Below are positions 1 through 9,099 of a stretch of DNA of 64,000 bases, piece by piece. Below the pieces are notes generated by a model. The model was given only the letters and a program-made list of their open reading frames with translations. It was not told the origin of the DNA and did not search any database. The first letter of the stretch is position 1, and the number at the start of each line of letters is the position of its first letter. This stretch comes from JBCCGI01 sp039029355 (GTDB lineage Bacteria; Planctomycetota; UBA1135; GCA-002686595): positions 1 to 64,000 of the forward strand of contig JBCCGI010000012.1 of the NCBI GenBank assembly GCA_039029355.1, read 5' to 3'. The position numbers were made by a program, and so were the translations under genes.

Positions 1-863
1 ACTTTCTCGACAGTTGATGTGCTAACAAGTACGTCATTTTGGCGATGAGGTAGAGGGATTTGTTCAATTGGTCTTGAAGCCAAAATGTTGAACTTGTATA
101 TATGATCTAATTCGAATTCAAGAGACTCCCAGCAGCATTGTTGCTCCTTAGTTGTTGTTATTGGTCGTAAAATTTCTCCTTCCTCAGATAGTCCGAGATA
201 GCAAATACCATCATTCATTCTGGTCTTTACGATTATTGTTAACGTTACTGACCTTTCGGCAACAGCAAAATTTTCTGGCTCAAATTCTTTCAGTTCAAAA
301 TACTCCAATTCCTCGTAGTCATCTGGGTCGAAAGGACCACTATCAAGAAGAGACCCATTTGGAGCTGTATGCTGGGGCAAGATTTGATTAACAGTAATGT
401 TCTCAAAGCTTTCGATTTGAGGCATTCTTTCATTATCACTATCATCATCTTCATAGCAAATGTCTGCTGTCACACCAACAGTAATATAAATTGTCCCATC
501 GCATTCTTTGCATGGCACATGTACACCAACTTTGACTAATCCAAGACAGCCACCTCCATAAAAAGCAGGCCCACAATCATCGATTTCATGAAGTATCATA
601 TGAATTTCATCTTCATATCCATCCAAATCATCTAAGGTGTATACAATTTCTTTTTCACAATCTGCACACTTGGCTTGGACAGAAGGTGTATTAGAAGTAT
701 AAGCGGAAGGACTATTCAAGGAAAAAAAAGGATCGGAGGAACTTTGTTGTTCTTGTTCCTGATTTCGAAAAAAAGCGTTTTCTCCTCCCGTAGTAAAGAA
801 GGGGTCCTGATTCTTCCTTTGAAGAGCATTTCGGGAAGCACTACGGTAGAAGAAATACTTCAT
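1..863 (-). CDS. Zinc-ribbon protein with a possible C-terminal dual-OB-type domain, 3' truncated by the window edge
   Basis: I translated this frame by hand. It is open from base 1 to a TAA at 921-923, about 300 codons in AT-rich DNA, which is hard to get by chance. The ATG at 861-863 is used; a GTG at 918-920 is the alternative and would add a Cys-rich start (CFYCKCLEC). After a low-complexity part with two DPFF motifs come two Cys knuckles, KCADCEKEI and VPCKECDGTIY, about 45 residues apart, as in a zinc ribbon. An acidic stretch follows, then a segment resembling the 'dual OB' domain known from bacteria: a VKTRMNDGICYLGL motif and, at the cut end, PHRQNDVLVSTS. Role unknown. Base composition and codon use are unlike every other gene here, so it may come from another organism. 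Coding nature is confident; the domain name is tentative. Confidence 0.6.
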   Translation of the reverse strand, partial: MKYFFYRSASRNALQRKNQDPFFTTGGENAFFRNQEQEQQSSSDPFFSLNSPSAYTSNTPSVQAKCADCEKEIVYTLDDLDGYEDEIHMILHEIDDCGPAFYGGGCLGLVKVGVHVPCKECDGTIYITVGVTADICYEDDDSDNERMPQIESFENITVNQILPQHTAPNGSLLDSGPFDPDDYEELEYFELKEFEPENFAVAERSVTLTIIVKTRMNDGICYLGLSEEGEILRPITTTKEQQCCWESLEFELDHIYKFNILASRPIEQIPLPHRQNDVLVSTSTVEK

Positions 864-1063
864 ACATTCAAGACATTTACAATAAAAACATATTGTTACA
901 TGGCAATAAAATCCTAGCACTTAAACGGTGTTACTCGTTCAAGTGAAAACTTTTTCTGATAAACTTTTGGGAACCATCAGCATTGGAAAGCTAGAAAAAA
1001 TCTAACCTTCCAAGCCGACTTGGTTCATCTAAAAGTGCCTATTTTTTATACTTAGGAGGTGTG

Positions 1064-1102
1064 CCGGACCGCGCGCCCCCTGCGGGGCGCCTCGTGGTCC
1101 GG
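1064..1102 (-). terminator. Two-step stem-loop at the composition junction, possible terminator of the serine hydrolase gene
   Basis: Arms CCGGACC (1064-1070) and GGTCCGG (1096-1102) enclose a second perfect stem, GCGCCCC (1073-1079) with GGGGCGC (1084-1090), around a 4-nt loop. It lies 54 bases downstream of the serine hydrolase stop codon on the minus strand. No T-run follows in that direction, so a classical intrinsic terminator is not shown. It sits exactly where composition switches from AT-rich to GC-rich. Confidence 0.4.
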
Positions 1103-1155
1103 GCGGGCCTCTTCTCGACGCTGGCCGGGTGTGACCGCGTCGGGGGGCCTGGCGC

Positions 1156-3585
1156 CTAGCGCTGGTCGGATTCGACCGCCGGCAACGGCCCGATGGGCCC
1201 GAAGGCGTCGTCCTCGAGCTCCAGCCCGACCTCTCGCTCGGACAGCGTGAAGACCATGCGCCCCGTCTCCGGATTCTCGATCTCGACCGTCATCGGGCGC
1301 CGTACGCCGTCGAGCTCGACGAAGTCGCGGTTGTGGACGGTCATCGGCAGACGCATCGGTCCTTCGATCAGGGTCTGCCGGATGCGGACGACGTCGCCGT
1401 TCTCGGCGTCGACCCAGTACTCGCGGCTGGGGAGATCCTCGGCCACGAGCCGGACGACGTAGGCCGGGCGTCCGTCGACCTCGCCACGCCGCATCACGCG
1501 GGCCTCCTTGAAGAACTCCATCCAGTCGCCGTCCACCGACGCGGGATGATCGAGGATCGTCTGCGCCAGCTCCTTCCCGTACAGCTCGCGCGAGCCTTCG
1601 AGCGAGTCGTAGCGCCAGCCCCGGCCGCTGTCGACGGCCGTCCCGATCGAGCCGAACTTGCCGAGGTCGAGCCGCATCGCGTGGCGGTCGTTGCCCACAG
1701 AGAGCATCTCGACCCGACCACGCAGGCCCGCCTGGGCGAACCACACCTCGCCGCTCATCCGCACGCCGCCCTTGCGGGCCGCGACGCGCGCGTCGGTGTT
1801 GCGCAGCCGCAGGAGCTCGTCGAGCGACGGCAGGTCGCCCCGATCCGCGCTCTCTTCGCGCCAGAAGAGCCGCGTCTTGCCGGACAGCCGGTGGAACAGC
1901 AGCGCCTCGACCGCACCCGCGGCGTCGCTCTGGAAGGTAACGGCGATCTCCTCGCGCGCCCGCATCGGCGCGTATCCGTCCTCATCCGGGGCGTGAAGCG
2001 GCAGCAGCTCGTCGCCGTTGACGAAGGCGAGCCCGCTCTGCTCGATCACGACCTCGACGCGCTTGCCGCCCTCGTGGACGTAGGCGCCGACGTAGCGCTC
2101 CAGTTGCTCCAGCGGCACTTCGGGCTCGCGGACAAGACCCTCGCGCGGCACCTCGAACTCAAACCCGCTCTGGTGCACGACGAGCCCGGTCACCGTCCCC
2201 GCCTCGTCGCGCTGGAAGGTCACCCCGATCTGGTTGGTCAGGGCGAAGTACCACATGCCCTCGGCGTCGGGCTCCTTCAGGCCGTAGACCATCTGGCTCG
2301 GGATGTCGAGCGCGAGGCCGTCGCCCTCGCGGAGCACCTCAAAGCGCTCGTCACGGAAGGTGGCGAAGTTGGCGATGTAGGTCCCGAGGAACGGCTCCAG
2401 GTCGAGCGGCTCGTCCGCGCTCGCTTCTCCCGCGTCCGCAGCCGCGGCCTCCACGGCGGCGGACTCGTCTTGGGGCAGCTCCCCCAGCAGCGACTCGATG
2501 ACCATCGGGATCGACGTCTGCTGCAGCGGCGCTCCGGTCAGGTTCATCAGCAGCACGTAGCCGAGGTCCGCGTCGGGGAACAGCCCGACCTGCGCGCTGA
2601 AGCCGCCGATGTTGCCGCCGTGCTCGACCACGCGGTGGCCGTCGTGCTCGTGCAGCATCCAGCCCAGGCCGTAGGACACGTCGCCGGCGATCGAGATCTG
2701 CGGGCTCCAGGTCTCCAGGACGCGCTCGCGGTCGATCAGGCGCTCCCCGCCGTACTTCCCCTCGGCGAGCTGCAGCCGCACCCACTGCGCCATATCCAGC
2801 ACGTTCGCGTTCAGCGAGCCCGCCGGGCCGATGTTGTCGAGCGGCACCATGCGCTTGGGCGTCCACGACGACTCGCTCTCCTCCCAGGCGTAGCCGACCG
2901 CCAGGCGCGGATCCGCGAGCGCGTCGGCGGCCGAGAGCGTGCTCGCCTTCATGCCGAGCGGCTCGAGCAGGCGCTCCTCCATCAGCTCCTCCCAGCTCTT
3001 CTCCGCCGCGACGGCGGCCGCCTCGCCGGCCGCGAGGTAGGTCACGTTGCAGTAGTGGAAGTCCTCGCGGAAGTCGTCCCACGGCTCGGCGCCGGCGGCG
3101 GTGCGCAGGATCTCCTCGCGCGACACCTCGGGCGACAGCCACAGCGTCGTCATCCGCGAGAAGCCGTGGCGGTGGCTCAGCAGGTCGCGCAGCGTGCAGC
3201 GCGCGTTCTCGTCGTCGCTGCGGACGTGGAGGTCGAAGTACGGCAGGTAGTCCGTCACCGGGTCGTCCCAGGTCGCGCGCCCCTCGTCGACGAGGATGCC
3301 GACCAGCGCTGCGGTGAAGGCCTTGGTGGTCGAGCCGACGGCGTAGATCGTCTCCTCGTCGGCGACGCGACCGTCCTCGACGTTCGCCAGGCCGAACCCG
3401 CGGGCGAGCACGATGCGGTCCTCGTGGACCACGGCGAGCGACATGCCGGGGATGTTGGCTTCGATGCGGGCCTCCTCCAGCGTCTCCTCCAGGTGCGCGA
3501 GGCGCTCTTCGAGCGAGGGCTCGTCGCCGCCGGCCGTGGCCGGGTGCACGGTGACCAAGGAGAAGAGGAGAGCGGAAGTGAGCAT
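1156..3585 (-). CDS. Exported serine hydrolase, beta-lactamase class C family, with extra C-terminal domains
   Basis: 809 aa. A signal peptide occupies about residues 1-19. The class C/DD-peptidase-like fold (about 35-380) shows all three motifs: S85-T-T-K88 with the nucleophile Ser, Y178-C-N180, and H322-G-G. Such proteins are esterases, D-aminopeptidases or peptidases as often as beta-lactamases, so substrate is unknown. Residues about 400-610 look like two copies of the small beta domain often found after this fold. The last 200 residues resemble a lipoprotein-carrier-like beta domain (DUF-type). The gene starts 28 bases after the kinase gene stop and is probably the last gene of the sigma-kinase-hydrolase transcript. 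Fold is confident; reaction is not. Confidence 0.85.
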   Translation of the reverse strand: MLTSALLFSLVTVHPATAGGDEPSLEERLAHLEETLEEARIEANIPGMSLAVVHEDRIVLARGFGLANVEDGRVADEETIYAVGSTTKAFTAALVGILVDEGRATWDDPVTDYLPYFDLHVRSDDENARCTLRDLLSHRHGFSRMTTLWLSPEVSREEILRTAAGAEPWDDFREDFHYCNVTYLAAGEAAAVAAEKSWEELMEERLLEPLGMKASTLSAADALADPRLAVGYAWEESESSWTPKRMVPLDNIGPAGSLNANVLDMAQWVRLQLAEGKYGGERLIDRERVLETWSPQISIAGDVSYGLGWMLHEHDGHRVVEHGGNIGGFSAQVGLFPDADLGYVLLMNLTGAPLQQTSIPMVIESLLGELPQDESAAVEAAAADAGEASADEPLDLEPFLGTYIANFATFRDERFEVLREGDGLALDIPSQMVYGLKEPDAEGMWYFALTNQIGVTFQRDEAGTVTGLVVHQSGFEFEVPREGLVREPEVPLEQLERYVGAYVHEGGKRVEVVIEQSGLAFVNGDELLPLHAPDEDGYAPMRAREEIAVTFQSDAAGAVEALLFHRLSGKTRLFWREESADRGDLPSLDELLRLRNTDARVAARKGGVRMSGEVWFAQAGLRGRVEMLSVGNDRHAMRLDLGKFGSIGTAVDSGRGWRYDSLEGSRELYGKELAQTILDHPASVDGDWMEFFKEARVMRRGEVDGRPAYVVRLVAEDLPSREYWVDAENGDVVRIRQTLIEGPMRLPMTVHNRDFVELDGVRRPMTVEIENPETGRMVFTLSEREVGLELEDDAFGPIGPLPAVESDQR

Positions 3586-3613
3586 CGTGGGTTCCGTCGG
3601 TTGGGGTCGCGGT

Positions 3614-6355
3614 TCAACCGTCCGCCGCGCCGGCGGAACGGGGTTCGATCAGGGCTTCGGCCTCGGCCAGGAGCGCGGGGCCCAGGCCGTCGGCGTCCTG
3701 GTGCTCGAGCGCCGCGCGCAACGCGGCCAGCTCTTCGCGTGCGCGCTCGTCGCGCCCGAGCCGCGCGTGCACCAACGCGGCAAAGGCGCGGTCGCCGGGC
3801 GAGGCCCGCCGCGCGAGCCCGCCGCCGACCTGGCTGAGCGGCGCCTGCAGGCCGTCGAGCAGCTCCCCCGAGCGCTCGAAGTCGCCCTCGCGGAAGAGCG
3901 CCGCGGCGAGCGCCACCTGCATCACCGGGTGCTCCGGCTCGTCGGTCAGCGCGGTCTCCGCGGCCTCGCGAGCCGCGGCGTAGTCCTCGGCCGGCGCGCC
4001 CGGCGAAGCGGCGACGCGGAAGGCGATGTAGGCCATGCCGTCGCGAAAGCGCTCGCGCTCTTCCAGCGAGTCGCCGCGGTCGTAGCTGATCTGATGCGCC
4101 TCGCGAATCAGCGCCAGCGCGTCGGCCGGGCGCCCGTGCTCGAGCAGCCGCCCCGCGTAGTGGTCGAGGTTGCCCAGGTAGTGCTCCTCGCTCCAGTAGC
4201 CGCGGGCGAGCTCGATCGTCTGGCCCAGGACCTCGTCGGCCTCACGGATGCTCTCCGGGTCTTGCCGCTGCCGCAGGAGCTGGAACAGCGAGTCGTGGGA
4301 CGCGACGCTGTACGGGCTCCTGGGATTCCGCCCCGACCGAAAGCGCTCCACGGCCTCGCGCAGGTACGGCTCCGCCTCGTCGCCGTCGCCGTGCTGCAAC
4401 AGGTAGTTGCCCAGGGTCATCGCCGAGACGGCGCGCAGTAGGCTCTCTTCGGGATAGAAGTCGTGCGTCTCGTCGTAGATCTCCCGCAGCGTCTCCCCGG
4501 CGGCGGGCGAGCCCGCGTTCAGCTGAACGACCAAGCGACTCTCCAGCGCTTCGATGATGCGGAAGCGCGAGACCGACGACGCGGTCCGCAGCGCGTCGAG
4601 AGCCTCGCCGAGGATCGCGTCCGCCTCGTCGAAGGCGCCGCGGCTCCCGACCAGGTCCGCCAGCTCGAGGCGCGCGTTGTGGACGGCGGGCCCGCGCGCT
4701 TGGGCGTCGCCGGCCAACGTCGCCAGGGCGGCGCGCAGCTCGGACTCGGCCTCGTCCTCGGCGCCCTGCACGCGCAGCAGCGAGCCGAGGCGCGCGCGCG
4801 TGAGCGCCACGTTGAGGTGCTCGTCGCCGTGGGCGCGCCGCCAGACGTCGAGCGCCTCGCGGCAGAGCTCCTCGGCGCGCTCGAACTCGCCGGCGTCGCG
4901 CAGCTGCATCGAGAAGGTGTCGAGCACCGCGGCGAGCGTCGCGTGCTGCTCGCCGAAGGTGGCGCGCACGTCGTCCAGAACGCGCTCGACCTCACCGGCG
5001 TCGCCGGCCGGCGCCGGGCCCGACAGGGCCAGCACGTCCTGCAGCGACGCGCTGATCGCGCTCGACCGATCGGCCTCCGAGCGCGCCCGCAGGAAGCCCG
5101 CGGTCGTCCCGAGCAGCCCCAGGCCGAGGACCAGGGCGAGCAGCGCCCCCGCCGCGGCGGCCTTGCGGTTGCGGCGCGCGAACTTCGCCAGCCGGTAGCC
5201 GGCGCCGGGGCGGCCGGCCTCGACCGGACGGCTGTCGAGGTGGCGCTGCACGTCCTGCGCGAAGGCCGCGGCGGTCTCGTAGCGACGCGTGCGGTCCTTC
5301 TCGAGCGCCTTCATCACGATCCAGTCCAGATCGCCCCGCAGCCGCCGCGACAGCGCGCCGGCGTCGCTGCGCCGGCTGCGGGCGATGCTCTCGGCGTCGG
5401 CGCCCAGCTTGCTGATGCGCGTCGAAGGCGCGTGCGGCTCCTCCTCGCGGATCAGCCGGGTCATCTCCTCGAAGCCGGCGGTGCGCAGGTCGCCGGGGTC
5501 GACGGGCGTCGTTCCCGTGAGCAGCTGGTAGAGCAGCACGCCGAGCGAGTAGATGTCGCTGCGCGTATCGACGTCGAGCCCGCTCATCTCCGCCTGCTCG
5601 GGCGACATGTACTCGGGCGTGCCGATGATCTGGCGGAACTCGGTGAAGAGCGTGCGTTCGGTCAGCTTCTGGTTGGTCGCCTTGGCGACCCCGAAGTCGA
5701 TGATCTTCGGGACGGGCCGCCCGTCGTGCGACGTGATCAGCACGTTGTTTGGCTTCAGGTCGCGGTGGATCACGCCCTTCTGGTGGGCGTGCTGGACCGC
5801 GCGGCACACCTCCGCGAAGAGCGCGAGGCGCTCGCCGGTCGGCAGCTTGTGCGTGTCGCAGTACGCATCGATCGCGACGCCGCGCACGAGCTCCATCACG
5901 AAGTACGGCCGCCCGGTCTCGGTCGCGCCCGCGTCGAGCACGCGCGCGATGTGCGGGTGGTCCATCATCGCGAGCGCCTGGCGCTCGGCCTCGAAGCGGG
6001 CGATCACCTGCTTGGTGTCCATCCCGAGCTTGATGACCTTGAGCGCGACCTTGCGCGTCACCGGCTTCTCCTGCTCGGCCATGTAGACGATCCCCATGCC
6101 GCCCTCGCCTATCTCCTGCAGGAGCTTGTAGGGCCCGATCGAGGCCCCCGGCGCCTCGCCCGGACGCTCGAGGGCGGGGCTCTCCAGAAAGCCCGCCGCC
6201 TCGTCGTGGGCCGCCAGGAGAGCGTCCACGCGCGCCCGCAGGTCGCCGTCGTTGCCGCAGGCTCCGTCGAGGTACGCGCAGCGCTCGGCTCCGGCGGCGC
6301 GCTCGCGCGCGGCGTGGAACAGGACCTCGATGCGGCCTTCTGATTGGTTCTCCAT
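3614..6355 (-). CDS. Membrane Ser/Thr protein kinase with C-terminal TPR-like region
   Basis: 913 aa. Residues 1-65 are the helical lead typical of planctomycete kinases (LF..A, LRARVDALLAAHDEA, GFLESPA). The kinase domain (about 75-375) has a Gly-rich loop GEGGMGIV, K106 in VALK, H197-R-D-L-K-P-N-N, D220-F-G and an APE-like SPEQ, so it should be active. One membrane helix lies at about 399-421, leaving the C-terminal tetratricopeptide-like repeats (about 440-890) outside the cytoplasm or in the periplasm. The ATG start is supported by the conserved N-terminus. It follows the ECF sigma gene by 82 bases and precedes the serine hydrolase by 28, so the three probably form one unit. Targets are unknown. 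Confidence 0.93.
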   Translation of the reverse strand: MENQSEGRIEVLFHAARERAAGAERCAYLDGACGNDGDLRARVDALLAAHDEAAGFLESPALERPGEAPGASIGPYKLLQEIGEGGMGIVYMAEQEKPVTRKVALKVIKLGMDTKQVIARFEAERQALAMMDHPHIARVLDAGATETGRPYFVMELVRGVAIDAYCDTHKLPTGERLALFAEVCRAVQHAHQKGVIHRDLKPNNVLITSHDGRPVPKIIDFGVAKATNQKLTERTLFTEFRQIIGTPEYMSPEQAEMSGLDVDTRSDIYSLGVLLYQLLTGTTPVDPGDLRTAGFEEMTRLIREEEPHAPSTRISKLGADAESIARSRRSDAGALSRRLRGDLDWIVMKALEKDRTRRYETAAAFAQDVQRHLDSRPVEAGRPGAGYRLAKFARRNRKAAAAGALLALVLGLGLLGTTAGFLRARSEADRSSAISASLQDVLALSGPAPAGDAGEVERVLDDVRATFGEQHATLAAVLDTFSMQLRDAGEFERAEELCREALDVWRRAHGDEHLNVALTRARLGSLLRVQGAEDEAESELRAALATLAGDAQARGPAVHNARLELADLVGSRGAFDEADAILGEALDALRTASSVSRFRIIEALESRLVVQLNAGSPAAGETLREIYDETHDFYPEESLLRAVSAMTLGNYLLQHGDGDEAEPYLREAVERFRSGRNPRSPYSVASHDSLFQLLRQRQDPESIREADEVLGQTIELARGYWSEEHYLGNLDHYAGRLLEHGRPADALALIREAHQISYDRGDSLEERERFRDGMAYIAFRVAASPGAPAEDYAAAREAAETALTDEPEHPVMQVALAAALFREGDFERSGELLDGLQAPLSQVGGGLARRASPGDRAFAALVHARLGRDERAREELAALRAALEHQDADGLGPALLAEAEALIEPRSAGAADG

Positions 6356-6437
6356 GGGGGCAGCCTACGCTCTGTGGGCCCCTGCGCCGGCGGGGCGCGG
6401 ACGGCCTCACCGAATCCGGGAAAACCTGCGGAAGCGC

Positions 6438-7001
6438 CTACCGGCCCTCGTGCCCCTGCATCTCCGCGAAGAGGAAGGCCCGCGCATAGGCCCAGTGCCG
6501 GTCCACCGTGGCGGGCGAAACGCCAAGCGTGCGCGCGATCTCGTCCAGCGTGAGTCCGGCGAAAAAGCGCAGCTCCACCAGCTCGGCCTTGGCCCCGTCC
6601 TCGGCCCGGAGCTTGTCCAGCGCCTCGTCCAGCGCCAAGAGGTCGACCGTCGAGAGCGGGTCCCCCGCCTCGACCTCGGTCAGCTCGACGCGCTCCCCGG
6701 CCCCCCCGTGCTTCAGCCGCCCGCGCCGCCGCGCCCGCTCGACCAGGATGCGCCGCATCGCCTCCGCGCAGGCGCCGAAGAAGTACCGCCGGCTCTTCCA
6801 GTCACGCCGCTCATCCCCCACCAGCCGCAGCCAGGCCTCGTGCACGAGCGCGGTCGGCTGCAGTGTGTGCCCCGGCGCCTCGCGCGCGAGCTTGGCCGTG
6901 GCGAGCAGGCGCAGCTCGGAGTAGACGGCTTCGAGGAGGCGCTCGGCGGCTTGTTCGTCGCCGCCGGCGAGGCGGTCGAGGTGCTGGGTGACGTCGGTCA
7001 T
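6438..7001 (-). CDS. RNA polymerase ECF sigma factor, planctomycete X6 type
   Basis: 187 aa. The ATG at 7001 is chosen because MTDVTQHLDRLAGGDEQAAE is where this family (TIGR02999-like, Sigma70_ECF) begins; the frame stays open upstream but is not conserved-looking. Region 2 is at about 10-85 (LLATAKLAREAPGHTLQPTA, LVHEAWLRL, RRYFFGACAEAMRRILVE). Region 4 is at about 130-180 with the helix-turn-helix LTLDEIARTLGVSPATVDRH. No anti-sigma factor is next to it; the following gene encodes a membrane Ser/Thr kinase, the usual partner in planctomycetes, so control may be through phosphorylation (inference). Confidence 0.92.
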   Translation of the reverse strand: MTDVTQHLDRLAGGDEQAAERLLEAVYSELRLLATAKLAREAPGHTLQPTALVHEAWLRLVGDERRDWKSRRYFFGACAEAMRRILVERARRRGRLKHGGAGERVELTEVEAGDPLSTVDLLALDEALDKLRAEDGAKAELVELRFFAGLTLDEIARTLGVSPATVDRHWAYARAFLFAEMQGHEGR

Positions 7002-7053
7002 GGAGAGCGGTGAGTGTAGGGGGCCCGACGGGTCGGGCGCGACGCGGGTGCCT

Positions 7054-8922
7054 TCATCCCCCAGCCGCCGGCAGCCGAAACGCCGCCATCTCCTCCGCGT
7101 TCCGCACCACCAGCACATCTCCCACCACGACCGGGTGATTCCAGGTCTTCCCCTCGATCGCCTGGAACAGCGCGAGCTCGGTGAAGCCGTCGGGCGTCGC
7201 GGCGACGAGCGCCACCTCGCCGGCTTCCGACAGCACGACCAGCGTGTCCTGGTCGGCCGCCAGCAACATCTGCCCGCGTCCGTAGCGGCCGCCCTTCCAC
7301 CGGCGCTTGCCCTGGGCCAGGTCGATGCAGGCCAGGATGCCGCCGTCGAAGCCGTAGGCGTGTCCGTCGTGGACCACGAAGTGGTTGTAGTAGGGCTTCA
7401 GGCGGATCGAGGTCCAGAGCTCGGTGACGGTCCAGGCGTCGCCCGTGTACGTCACGTCGAGGCGGCGCACACCGCTGGCGCGGTCGACGCTTACCAGCAC
7501 GTCGCCGTCGGCGGTGAGCGCGGGCTGCACGATCGGATCGCCGGACCAGGCGTGGGCCCAGAGGCGCGTGCCGTCGGCGGGCGCGACCGCGGTCACGCCG
7601 TCCGCGCTCGTGAAGACGATCTGCTCGACGCCCTCGACGGCCAGCAGCTGGGCCGAGCTGTAGCCGCCCCCACCGCCGGTCGCCGCCGACCAGCGCGGCT
7701 CGCCGGTGGCGCGGTCGTAGGCGGAGAGCTCGCCGGCCACGGCGACGACGACCAGGTCGTCGACCAGGAGCGGCGAGCCGGAGAAGCCCCAGCCCGGCAG
7801 CTCGGCGCCGGTGTCCGCGGCGGCGTCGCGCGACCACACCGGCGTGCCGTCGGCCGCTTCGAGCGCGTTCAGGATCCCGGTCGCGCCGAGCGCGTACACG
7901 CGCCCGCCGCCGAGCGCCGGGGTGCCGCGCGGGCCGGCACCTGCGTTGGACTCCCAAAAGCGCGCGGTGTCCACGTGGCGCCAGAGCGGGGCGCCGGTGG
8001 CGAGGTCGTAGCACGACACGGCCTCCTCCTCGCCGCGCTGTTCCTGGGTGTAGAGCCGGGCTCCGTCGACGGCGAACGACGACCAGCCGGGCCCGACAGC
8101 GCGGCGCCACAGCTCGACCGGAGGCGCGGCGGACCAGTCGACGCCGAAGCGCACGCCGCGGGCGACGCCGTCGCGCGCGGGGCCGCGAAAGCCCGGCCAG
8201 GCGGGCGCGGGAGCGGTGGCTTCGTCGGCGGAGGCTTCGGCTCCATCCGGGGCGCCGGGGTCGTCCTGGCCGTCCTCGGGAGCGGCGCCTGCATCCGCAT
8301 CCGCGACCGTAGGCGCGACCGCAAGGTCGTCGTCGGCCTCCAGCAAGAGCTCCTCCGGAGTCTTCGACCACCGCCAAGCAAAGTCGTGGTCGAGGTCGCC
8401 GGTGAACCCGCCGGTGCGCACCAAGGCCCACGGAACGCAGGCCAGGACGAGCACCACGACCAACGCCGCCCAGCGCGCCCCGCCCGCGAGCCGCCGCCCG
8501 AACGCCGCCCAGGCGACGAAGAGCGCAGACAGCACCGGCGTCGCGTACACCGGGAACATCAGCCCCTGCATGCTGGTCGAAACCGAGACGTCCAGCGCCA
8601 GCGGAGTCGCCGCGAGCGCGAGGACGACCAGCGCCGCCGCGATCCAGCGCTCACCGCGCGGAGCGCGGCTGAAGAAGCACCACCAGGCGCCCACGGCCAG
8701 GGCCCCGAGCGGCCCGGCCATCACGCCGAACGGCAGCGCGTCGGGCGCGACCTCGGGCAGGCCGAAGCGCGCCAGCCACTGGGCCGCGACCAGCACGAAG
8801 CCGGGCCAGAGCCGCAGACCGCGCTCCACGGGCCGGGCCCCCGTCGCGCCGCCCTCCTGATCTCGGCCGCCCCGGTCGTCTTGATCGGGGCCGCCCTGCA
8901 CACGCTCTTCCCTGCGGACCAT
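7054..8922 (-). CDS. Membrane protein with outer PQQ-like beta-propeller
   Basis: 622 aa. Start ATG at 8922 is preferred because it follows AGAAGGGAG at good spacing; the frame is open 25 codons further. Five hydrophobic helices lie between about residues 38 and 195, followed by an acidic, Ala/Pro-rich linker. The rest (about 235-620) is a PQQ-like repeat propeller of the BamB/PQQ-dehydrogenase kind, with recurrent blade ends such as WRHVDTARFW, WSRDAAADTG, RLWAHAWSGD and KRRWKGGRYG. Dehydrogenase metal ligands were not recognised, so an enzyme role is not claimed. It ends 52 bases before the sigma gene and could be cotranscribed. Confidence 0.8.
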   Translation of the reverse strand: MVRREERVQGGPDQDDRGGRDQEGGATGARPVERGLRLWPGFVLVAAQWLARFGLPEVAPDALPFGVMAGPLGALAVGAWWCFFSRAPRGERWIAAALVVLALAATPLALDVSVSTSMQGLMFPVYATPVLSALFVAWAAFGRRLAGGARWAALVVVLVLACVPWALVRTGGFTGDLDHDFAWRWSKTPEELLLEADDDLAVAPTVADADAGAAPEDGQDDPGAPDGAEASADEATAPAPAWPGFRGPARDGVARGVRFGVDWSAAPPVELWRRAVGPGWSSFAVDGARLYTQEQRGEEEAVSCYDLATGAPLWRHVDTARFWESNAGAGPRGTPALGGGRVYALGATGILNALEAADGTPVWSRDAAADTGAELPGWGFSGSPLLVDDLVVVAVAGELSAYDRATGEPRWSAATGGGGGYSSAQLLAVEGVEQIVFTSADGVTAVAPADGTRLWAHAWSGDPIVQPALTADGDVLVSVDRASGVRRLDVTYTGDAWTVTELWTSIRLKPYYNHFVVHDGHAYGFDGGILACIDLAQGKRRWKGGRYGRGQMLLAADQDTLVVLSEAGEVALVAATPDGFTELALFQAIEGKTWNHPVVVGDVLVVRNAEEMAAFRLPAAGG

Positions 8923-9099
8923 CGCGTCTCCCTTCTCTGCCTTCGGTGCCCGGCACGCCGCCGCGAGTCGCCACCCTACGCACCCGCGCCCGGACATTCA
9001 CAGCAGCTGACGCGGGAACCGGAAAAGGCCGCGGCGTGGGGAGCCGGTCCGAGTCTGGCGGTCGCTGCCTCGCGGGTCGCCAAGGCCCCGCACTCGCTC

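Noticed and set aside
152..917. Two short plus-strand frames in the AT-rich end
   Set aside because: Both are shadows of the longer minus-strand frame with zinc knuckles.
1333..3837. Long plus-strand frame opposite the serine hydrolase
   Set aside because: No recognisable domain; the opposite strand has all three class C motifs.
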